Source of the DNA: Chromera velia | Lineage: Eukaryota > Sar > Chromeraceae | Direction: 5' to 3' | NCBI GenBank assembly: GCA_018398765.1 | Contig: JAHBMJ010002972.1 | Coordinates: forward strand, 1 to 14,276 | DNA: 14,276 bases | Shown here: in pieces, positions 1-6,774 of the stretch | How positions within the stretch are numbered: the first letter of the stretch is position 1 | Layout: each line of letters opens with the position of its first letter | Notes under the pieces: generated by a model | The model's input: only the letters and a program-made list of their open reading frames with translations | Database searches by the model: none | What the model was told of the DNA's origin: nothing | Made by a program: the position numbers and the translations under genes

Positions 1-39
1 ATCACCCTGTCGTTCTGACCTGCTCCCCCTGGCGCACAG

Positions 40-282
40 GTCTTCCGAAGTCTTAGACCACTACCAAACCCCTTCCAGACCTACTCCTCCTGCCACACGG
101 CTTTCGAAGACCAACAGTAAGATTCGTTAACGTCTGCCCAGAACGTTCATGCAGACTAAGTACATTTCTTGGTACTTGCATTTTACCACGGTCAACCCCT
201 TTCTTGGCGTTCTCTCTCTCGCAGATGGCGTGGCACAGATGGAAGACAGTGGCTACTGGAGGATGGGAGTGCACCGTTGTGA
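40..282 (+). CDS. Putative last two exons of an unrecognised gene (40-116, 225-282)
   Basis: I do not recognise the product. A pyrimidine-rich acceptor ends in AG at 39, and the sequence from 40 to 116 is open (begins VFRSLRPLPNPFQTY). A GTAAGA donor starts at 117. A 108-nt intron ends in a strong tract TTCTCTCTCTCGCAG at 210-224. Splicing joins CA to A225 as a Gln codon, followed by 18 codons beginning WRGTDGRQWLLEDG and a TGA at 280-282. Phase is kept across the junction and the stop comes soon after, as expected for a terminal exon. The upstream part lies outside the window. Support is only splice signals and open frame over 135 coding nucleotides, so chance is possible. Two other frames of the second exon are also open. 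A few hundred bases downstream the retroelement array begins. Confidence 0.35.
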
Positions 283-537
283 AGGCCCGACGTCCTCAGG
301 TGTCTAGGATGCAGCACTCCAGGATGGTTACTATTTTTTTTTAGTGATTTTAGTACCCCTCCCCCCTATCTATTGATCACCTAGCACTTTAAAAGTGGTG
401 CCAATCGATTGTTTAGCTTAAGTTACTTCTAAAAACATCTCAAAAAGGTTAAAACACTTTATGGTTCTTAAACAATTGCATGATTTTGATGTGTCGCTTC
501 AATATTTGATAAAAAGGCCTCTAACCGAGTAACCCGT
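283..537. other. AT-rich spacer left of the LTR array
   Basis: No coding sequence is seen. It contains a T9 run, GATGGTTACT at 324-333, TGATAAAAAG at 508-517 and a CCTCTAAC-GAGTAACCC block near 519-535. Versions of these short motifs recur in the flank on the other side of the array (5097-5261), some direct and some inverted. This suggests that the retroelement landed inside an older repeat. Confidence 0.5.
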
Positions 538-1017
538 TATGGAGTCCTACCCTGTGGCGCCGCCCTTTGAGCCTTCGCATGCGCCGTGACTGAGTGAGCC
601 AGTGTGCCGCACCACATTCTGCCGCTGCGCTTTGCTTCGTACGTATCGCGTGCATCGGTCAAAGTCGAGTCTGACCTTTGCCTTCAGGCATGCAACATGT
701 CACTTGAGCAACGGATATTAATAGCATCGATCGTTTGAGTCTGATGCCTGTTCGACACAGTTCTATATAGACACAGCTCCAGAGAAAAGAATGAGCAGAA
801 ACCGTGCATGATAAAATGCATCCAGCTGATTGAAATCCCACTGGGAGATCGTATTAGCGCTTAAACTGATATAGAGCCAAACCTCCTGTAAAGTGTTGCC
901 TGAGTTAGTGTTGCTCACGTTCCTTCTTTTCACCTTCCCCAGCCAGCTGAGGGTTCTTGTCCTTGCTTCACCTTCTGTCTGGATGCGATAAGGTGGCCGG
1001 ACAGGAGGGACAAAGCA
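538..1017 (+). repeat. LTR1 (5' LTR), 480 bp
   Basis: This is the left outer long terminal repeat. It aligns without gaps to 2582-3061. I count about 20 differences by eye, all transitions, with a cluster around 603-640. The first bases read TATGG where the other two LTRs read TGTAG, so the canonical TG end is lost here. It ends AAAGCA, and the likely 5' target-site copy is CCGT at 534-537. Confidence 0.65.
763..770 (+). promoter_or_regulatory. TATA-like box in LTR1
   Basis: CTATATAG lies about 226 bp into the LTR, a reasonable place for the U3 promoter. It is unchanged at 2807-2814 and 4851-4858. It sits in a stretch of roughly 85 bp free of differences between LTR1 and LTR2. The motif is short and nearly palindromic, so strand is inferred from the element. 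Confidence 0.35.
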
Positions 1018-1020
1018 TTG

Positions 1021-1034
1021 TGGTGACCGCTCAG
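1021..1034 (+). other. Putative primer-binding site, unit 1
   Basis: TGGTGACCGCTCAG begins three nucleotides after the CA end of LTR1. TGG pairs with the CCA tail of a tRNA, as in tRNA-primed LTR elements. The same sequence follows LTR2 at 3065-3078 and is absent after LTR3, as expected. I could not name the primer tRNA, and the bases further in do not fit a standard T-arm register. Confidence 0.4.
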
Positions 1035-1593
1035 CTCGATGAGTGTCGACTCTCGTGTACCTTCTGTGATGGGAAGCAGATCTGTCCTTTTGTGCAACAG
1101 TAGAAAACCGATTGCAACGATATGGGCACGGTCAGGCAAAGACTGTGAGTAGGGGAATTCAGTGTCCCCTTGCATCCCAAGCTGTCTGGGGTCCTCTTTT
1201 GGAGATCTTTTTCAAGTCCGATCCTGGACTTTGCCTTTCTGCTTGGAAGGAGAGCCCGAAGATTGTTGAAGGTCGCGCTAAAGCCGATGGTGGAGAGGTT
1301 GCCTGGTATTGTTTGGACTTTGAGGTGACTTCGTCTCACAGAAATTGCCGTCTACAAGTACATCGCAAACGAAACGGCCAGTAGATTGCTTGAATTTGCT
1401 TCTTTTGTTTGCTGTTCTATGAGTATGTGACTAGTTCTGTGTCTAATCGGACGGGGCTAGCTTGTGTCCAACTTTGACTCAGCTCTTTGCTATGTCCGTG
1501 TCTGCACATGACTGACTATCTGACTCTGGCAGCTGGTGTGTGTGCTTATTCACGGTGGTTGGCACCTTTGTGCGATAATCCTTTTATGTCGAA

Positions 1594-1815
1594 ATGATGC
1601 GAAAGGTATGGGTGCTTAGCAGGAGGCTGAGTGTGCCACGGCCTTACAACCACTCCATCCATTGTCTACACATGCATATGAAGTCGTCGGGACTTCCCTC
1701 CAAGAAAGCCAAGCTGAGAGAGTTCTTTCTGCTGCAAAGTGGGACACTGTCGGAAGCTGAGAAGACTTGCACTTTCGATCTTGATGTTGAGCCAGGAGGC
1801 ATTGGATATGTTTGA
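1594..1815 (+). CDS. Small ORF of 73 codons inside the retroelement, function unknown
   Basis: The frame starts with two Met codons and encodes a basic N-terminal half (MMRKVWVLSRRLSVPRPY...) and a more acidic C-terminus, ending at TGA. It matches no family known to me. Its only distinction is that it lies in a 263-bp block (1588-1850) identical to the matching part of unit 2, while the rest of the units differ roughly every 40 bp. A 117-codon frame on the other strand overlaps the same block, so a conserved RNA or DNA element, or chance, is as likely as a peptide. Confidence 0.2.
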   Translation: MMRKVWVLSRRLSVPRPYNHSIHCLHMHMKSSGLPSKKAKLREFFLLQSGTLSEAEKTCTFDLDVEPGGIGYV

Positions 1816-2571
1816 TACCCCTGAGGGAACGGCAGGCCTGAAGTACAAAAGGTCAAGTGTGTGACTGCTGCCGCATGGCCGGGTTCCCCTGTGATGGGTT
1901 GGTAAACCCTGGTTGCACCGTTCTTCTTGACTGACAGTAAGAAGGTGGAAGGATTTAAAGCTGGTGATGGCTGCTCATGAAGCAAACGATCGAACAATCA
2001 GAACAATGCACCTCAAGGAGTGAGGTTATGACAAAGTGTTCTGAAGTTACTTGGTTTGGCATGATAGCTTAGTGAGAACGAGGATGGCCGATATACAAAT
2101 AAGCTTTCAGGAAGCCATGAGTGGAGCAGTGTGTAGCTGCACCCTTTTCTTTTCTCTACATCCCTTTGCAGCTGTTAACAATTCGTTGACGCCGAGTTGG
2201 ATGCACACATATGGGCATCGTGCTCCTGAACTAGCTGGTGCTGGGAACCAATAACTCCGATCGAGTCTTCCGGTCAACGACATACACAGGCACTGCACAG
2301 GTACTTTTGTTGGTACCACCAGTATCTGCATCGCGCGCCTATCTCTGGGTGATCTTGGACTTGCGCGCACGCCTCATACATCGTGACGCCTTGAGATCGT
2401 TCTGATTCACGTAGCGCCTTGAATATTTCGACACGCATACCATCGAGATGGAGTTTTCGGAGCTGTAACAACATCTACGGCGACTTGGATGAGATCCATT
2501 TTGGGCATTGAAGCGCATGCTCGGTCTTTTCATTTGTTGATCACGAGGATGCGATTTCCCTGTCCGTGGCC

Positions 2572-2579
2572 GGGAGGGA
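2572..2579 (+). other. Putative polypurine tract, unit 1
   Basis: GGGAGGGA is followed by TC and then the TG of LTR2. Position and composition match the plus-strand priming tract of LTR elements, and it fixes the element's orientation as plus. The counterpart before LTR3 is GGGGGGGA at 4616-4623. Confidence 0.5.
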
Positions 2580-2581
2580 TC

Positions 2582-3061
2582 TGTAGAGTCCTACCCTGTG
2601 GCGCTGCCCTTTGAGCCTTCACATGCGCCGTGACTGAGTGAGCCAGCATGCTGCGCCACATTCCGCCGCCACACTTTGCTTCGTACGTATCGCGTGCATC
2701 GATCAAAGTCGAGTCTGACCTTTGCCTTCAGGCATACAACATGTTACTTGAGCAACGGATATTAATAGCATCGATCGTTTGAGTCTGATGCCTGTTCGAC
2801 ACAGTTCTATATAGACACAGCTCCAGAGAAAGGAATGAGCAGAAACCGTGCATGATAAAATGCATCCAGCTGATTGGAATCCCACTGGGAGATCGCGTTA
2901 GCGCTTAAACTGATATAGAGCCAAACCTCCTGTAAAGTGTTGCCTGAGTTAGTGTTGCTCACGTTCCTTCTTTTCACCTTCCCCAGCCAGCTGAGGGTTC
3001 TTGTCCTTGCTTCATCTTCTGTCTGGATGCGATAAGGTGGCCGGACAGGAGGGACAAAGCA
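2582..3061 (+). repeat. LTR2 (shared middle LTR), 480 bp
   Basis: Starts TGTAG and ends AAAGCA. It serves both units and differs from LTR3 by about eight transitions plus one 9-bp deletion in LTR3. It is closer to LTR3 than to LTR1. The TATA-like CTATATAG is at 2807-2814. Confidence 0.65.
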
Positions 3062-4625
3062 TTGTGGTGACCGCTCAGCTCGATGAGTGTCGACTCTCGT
3101 GTACCTTTTGTGATGGGAAGCAGATCTGTCCTTTTGCGCAACAGTAGAAAACCGATTGCAACGATATGGGCACGGTCAGGCAAAGACTGTGAGTAGGGGA
3201 ATTCAGTGTCCCCTTGCGTCCCAAGCTGTCCGGGGACCTCTTTTGGAGATCTTTTTCGAGTCCGATCCTGGACTTTGCCTTTCTACTTGGAAGGAGAGCC
3301 CGAAGATTGTTGAAGATCGCGCTAAAGCCGATGGTGGAGAGGTTGCTTGGTATTGTTTAGACTTTGAGGTGACTCCGTCTCACAGAAATTGCCGTCTACG
3401 AGTACATCGCAAATGAAACGGCCAGTAGATTGCTTGAATTTGCTTCTTTTGTTTGCTGTTCTGTGAGTATGTGACTAGTTCTGTGTCTGATCGGACGGGG
3501 CTAGCTTATGTCCAGCTTTGACTCAGCTCTTTGCTGTGTCCGTGTCTGCACATGACTGACTATCTGACTCTGACAGCTGGTGTGTGTGCTTATTCATGGT
3601 AGTTGGCACCTTTGTGCAATAATCCTTTTACGTCGAAATGATGCGAAAGGTATGGGTGCTTAGCAGGAGGCTGAGTGTGCCACGGCCTTACAACCACTCC
3701 ATCCATTGTCTACACATGCATATGAAGTCGTCGGGACTTCCCTCCAAGAAAGCCAAGCTGAGAGAGTTCTTTCTGCTGCAAAGTGGGACACTGTCGGAAG
3801 CTGAGAAGACTTGCACTTTCGATCTTGATGTTGAGCCAGGAGGCATTGGATATGTTTGATACCCCTGAGGGAACGGCAGGCCTGAAGTACAAAAAGTCAA
3901 GTGTGTGACTGCTGCCGCGTGGCCGGGTTCCCCTGTGATGGGTTGGTAAACCTTGGTTGCACCGTTCTTCTCGACTGACAGTAAGAAGGTGGAAGGATTT
4001 AAAGCTGGTGATGGCTGCTCATGAAGCAAACGATCGAACAATCAGAACAATGCACCTTGAGGAGTGAGGTTGTGACAAAGTGTTCTGAAGTTACTTGGTT
4101 TGGCATGGTAGCTTAGTGAGAACGAGGATGGCCGATATACAAATAAGCTTTCAGGAAGCCATGAGTGGAGCAGTATGTAGCTGCACCCTTTTCTTTTCTC
4201 TACATCCCTTTGCAGCTGTTAACAATTCGTTGACGCCGAGTTGGATGCACACATATGGGCATCGTACTCCTGAACTAGCTGGTGCTGGGAACCAATAACT
4301 CCGATCGAGTCTTCCGGTCAACGACATACACAGGCACTGCACAGGTACTTTTGTTGGTACCACCAGTATCTGCATCACGCGCCTATCTCTGGGTGATCTT
4401 GGACTTACGCGCACGCCTCATACATCGTGACGCCTTGAGATCGTTCTGATTCACGTAGCGCCTTGAATATTTCGACACGCATACCATCGAGATGGAGTTT
4501 TCGGAGCTGTAACAACATCTACGGCGACTTGGATGAGATCCATTTTGGGCATTGAAGCGCATGCTCGGTCTTTTCATTTGTTGATCGCGAGGATGCGATT
4601 TCCCTGTCCGTGGCCGGGGGGGATC
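3062..4625 (+). other. Internal region of retroelement unit 2
   Basis: The same length as unit 1's internal region (1,564 bp, no indels), with about 37 differences by eye and only one clear transversion (T1192 versus A3236). It carries the primer-binding-like TGG at 3065 and the same 73-codon frame at 3638-3859. The frame matching 1112-1384 ends early at a TGA created by a transition. No retroelement enzyme domain is visible. Confidence 0.55.
4616..4623 (+). other. Putative polypurine tract, unit 2
   Basis: GGGGGGGA followed by TC and the TGTAG start of LTR3. It differs from the unit 1 tract by one A-to-G change. Confidence 0.5.
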
Positions 4626-5096
4626 TGTAGAGTCCTACCCTGTGGCGCCGCCCTTTGAGCCTTCACATGCGCCGTGACTGAGTGAGCCAGCATGCCGCGC
4701 CACATTCCGCCGCCACACTTTGCTTCGTACGTATCGCGTGCATCGATCAAAGTCGAGTCTGACCTTTGCCTTCAGGCATACAACATGTTACTTGAGCAAC
4801 GGATATTAATAGCATCGATCGTTTGAGTCTGATGCCTGTTCGACACAGTTCTATATAGACACAGCTCCAGAGAAAGGAATGAGCAGAAACCGTGCATGAT
4901 AAAATGCATCCAGCTGATTGGAATCCCACTGGGAGATCGCGTTAGCGCTTAAACTGATATAGAGCCAAACCTCCTGTAAAGTGTTGCCTAAGTTAGTGTT
5001 GTTCACGTTCCTTCTCTTCACTTTCCCCAGGGTTCTTGTCCTTGCTTCACCTTCTGTCTGGACGCGATAAGGTGGCCGGACAGGAGGGACAAAGCA
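4626..5096 (+). repeat. LTR3 (3' LTR), 471 bp
   Basis: This is the right outer LTR. It matches LTR2 except for about eight transitions and loss of 9 bp near 5030, where the flanking CCCAG now joins GGTTC. Similarity to the array stops at AAAGCA (5096), and CCGT follows as the likely 3' target-site copy. No primer-binding-like TGG follows. Confidence 0.65.
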
Positions 5097-5410
5097 CCGT
5101 AACCATTTTTGATCCCTGATAAAAAGTGAGTAACCATCCACTATAAGGTCTTTAAACATGTTTTAAACAACTTTTAAACACTTTTTAAGATGGACTTTGA
5201 ATGATGGTTACTGACCCAAAATGACCTCTAACAGAGTAACCCATAACATCACGAAGCGACATGTATTTAACCTCTATAACCTATAATAAAACGAATAACC
5301 CACACCAAAATTTTATGTTTTTTGGAAGTAACTCGTCAAGCTGCACCTGAAAAATATTTTATTACTGAAAAACCAAATGAAATTTTTACTTTTTTTGGTT
5401 ATATCAGCTC
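5097..5410. other. AT-rich spacer right of the LTR array
   Basis: No gene seen. It holds a 10-bp perfect inverted repeat (AGTAACCATC at 5128-5137, GATGGTTACT at 5204-5213). It also holds several GAGTAACC-type words, a CCTCTAACAGAGTAACCC block at 5224-5241, and GAAGCGACA at 5253-5261, which is the reverse complement of 492-500 on the left side. It is probably the other half of the repeat into which the LTR element inserted. Confidence 0.45.
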
Positions 5411-5870
5411 TAAAATCTAGTATACACACCAGAAGTGCTGCCCCCGCGCCTAGTTAGGTGCCAAAATGGGCCATTGAAGCACTTAGGAGCCTACAGCCTC
5501 CCGGTGCGGCGATGCTTGCATACATGGGTTAGTACTCCTACTGCTTCTGCAATATGGGCCTGAAGGTGCTTCCGGCTGAGGAATTTCGCTTGGATGCTAG
5601 ACTTGGATGGTAGTTAGAACTGAGGGACATTGCTTGCGGCGCTACACACACTGCTGCACGTATAGACGGGAGAGACTTTGATGCTGTCTCTATACAGTAT
5701 CTGGGTGCATGAAGGTCACTAGCTTCAAGCGGTACATGAATAGGCCTCTGCTGGCTCTCTTCCACTCTCTTCGTTCTTGACAAAATTGGGCGGCAAGAGT
5801 CGATCATCCAGAAATTTAGAGTATTTCAACGTCTGACAGTGTCTAGAATGGTATGGGTCGTTTTGCTGGA
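5411..5870. other. Unassigned spacer between the LTR array and the LINE remains
   Basis: An 89-codon minus-strand frame (5538-5807) exists but resembles nothing I know. The stretch could be more of the 3' part of the duplicated LINE piece next to it, but it does not align with the 3' part of the longer LINE copy. I see no RNA gene or other clear feature. Confidence 0.3.
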
Positions 5871-6260
5871 CAAAGGGGATGATAGAAAAGTAGAGGAAAG
5901 GAAGAGGAGAGATGAACGTTGGGCAGTTACTGTAGGATAAGACGTTTGGAACACATTCGGTCTGACGCCTCTGCCAAATTATAAAACCACCCCCCGTGAA
6001 GCGGCCTTGTCTAGACAATCATCAATCCATTCATCAACTTCCTGGCTGATCACTGCTCTTAAGAGAAGGAGACGGCCAACCTTGGTGGCTGTCTTTCATC
6101 TGTCTTTCTTCTCCTGATGGTTAGGTTAACAGTCACAAATTCTTCCAATCCGGTCGACCCAATCAATTTTTGTGCATGCATCATAGAAGCAGGACAATCA
6201 CCATTTATTAAAGCCGACCAGGCACCCGCGGGCATCTTAAGGTCGATATGTTTTAAGTTC
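5871..6260 (-). pseudogene. Duplicated fragment of the LINE C-terminal region
   Basis: About 390 bp aligns, in the same orientation, with 7071-7446 of the longer LINE. On the minus strand both give IPAG/MPAG-WSAL-NGDC, then IGSTGLEE, VTVNLTIRRRK, a DEWID-CL-KAASRG stretch and RPNVFQTSYPT. The fragment has its own small indels and stop codons. Its 5' side stops exactly at an ATC/ATT microsatellite (6260). Its 3' side loses similarity near 5871 instead of running on to a LINE 3' end, so it is not a simple 5'-truncated insertion. It may be a segmental copy, or a related family with a different tail. Confidence 0.6.
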
Positions 6261-6303
6261 ATCATCATCATAATAATGATTATCATCATTATTATTATTA
6301 TTA
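6260..6303. repeat. ATC/ATT microsatellite with a palindrome
   Basis: A run of CATCATCATCATAATAATG-type triplets, containing AATAATGAT and its complement ATCATTATT around a TATC loop. Read on the minus strand it is a TAA/TGA-rich tail lying 3' of the long LINE copy and directly 5' of the duplicated fragment. That position suits the simple-repeat 3' tail some non-LTR elements carry. Confidence 0.55.
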
Positions 6304-6698
6304 ATCGGTCTATAGGCCATCATGCAATACATGAGTCTAGGACAATGCTTTATTACCCCTTTGCCAGACCTGCATTATACAACGGGAGGGGGCTTCATTC
6401 TCACAACTCTAAACATCCTGTATCTAGAAGATGCTTTCTTAATATCGCTGATGTCGTTTCCCTTCTGTGGGAGGAGTGCAACGACTGCAATGGAGACTCT
6501 CAGGCAGTAGAGCCAGACAGGAAAACCGGTGGAGAGGAGGGATGGGAGATATACTTGGGAGATAGAAAAAGAACATTCAAAAGGTGAGACGGGCAGAGGA
6601 GCAAGTAACCATCACATGTATCGAATTACAGGCCTTACGATGGAAGGCGCAGACAGATGTTTCGCAACAGTCGCAGGGCCGGTATGGGTGAGTGTCTG

Positions 6699-6742
6699 AG
6701 TGCCAGGGTAACCTTCATTCATGCCAGGGTAACCTTCATTCT
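6699..6742. repeat. 21-bp tandem duplication in the LINE 3' region
   Basis: TGCCAGGGTAACCTTCATTC occurs at 6701-6720 and again at 6722-6741. It lies just 3' of the LINE coding frame on the minus strand. It may belong to the element's 3' untranslated region or be a local slippage event. Confidence 0.6.
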
Positions 6743-6774
6743 TTGCATGGCGTGTTTTAGAGGGGTGAAGTCTT

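Larger units (their letters stand above)
1018..2581 (+). other. Internal region of retroelement unit 1, no recognised coding
   Basis: The region is 1,564 bp between LTR1 and LTR2. Open frames are short: 90 codons at 1112-1384 and 73 codons at 1594-1815 on the plus strand, and 117 codons at 1644-1997 on the minus strand. None has retroelement motifs such as a CCHC zinc knuckle, DTG/DSG protease or YxDD. The 90-codon frame is cut to 86 codons in unit 2 by a C-to-T change (CGA to TGA), which argues against its being a needed protein. I regard the region as non-coding or remnant. Confidence 0.55.
538..5096 (+). mobile_element. Non-autonomous LTR retrotransposon in tandem form: LTR-int-LTR-int-LTR
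   Basis: The sequence repeats with an exact period of 2,044 bp: unit 1 at 538-2581, unit 2 at 2582-4625, and a partial third unit at 4626-5096. The partial third unit has the length expected of an LTR, so the array reads LTR-internal-LTR-internal-LTR. Supporting signs are TGTAG at the start of LTR2 and LTR3, CA at the end of all three, and TGG three nucleotides inside LTR1 and LTR2. Purine tracts end 2 nt before LTR2 and LTR3. The 4-bp word CCGT lies immediately outside both ends (534-537 and 5097-5100). The internal part is 1,564 bp with no gag, protease, integrase or reverse transcriptase that I can recognise, so it would depend on enzymes from another element (TRIM- or LARD-like). The double unit is what unequal recombination between LTRs of one element would give. 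A plain 2-kb tandem duplication is the alternative. Confidence 0.7.

Noticed and set aside
1644-1997. 117-codon minus-strand ORF repeated at 3688-4041 as a conserved gene
   Set aside because: It is antisense to the inferred retroelement. The four differences between copies are two synonymous and two amino-acid-changing, giving no sign of protein constraint, and no domain is recognisable.
538-5096. Tandem array as a multicopy RNA gene cluster (5S, snRNA, spliced leader, tRNA)
   Set aside because: I found no recognisable 5S, U1-U6, tRNA box or leader sequence on reading both strands, and the LTR, primer-site and purine-tract pattern explains the array better.
5097-5118. CCGTAACCATTTTTGAT resembles the start of the dinoflagellate spliced leader
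   Set aside because: Only about the first 13 bases match, with one mismatch, and the rest diverges. The first four bases are explained as the retroelement's target-site copy, and there is no tandem set or following leader-gene structure.
6117-6587. 156-codon plus-strand ORF with an Ile run
   Set aside because: It is antisense to LINE-derived coding sequence, runs through the ATC/ATT microsatellite and spans two unrelated segments.
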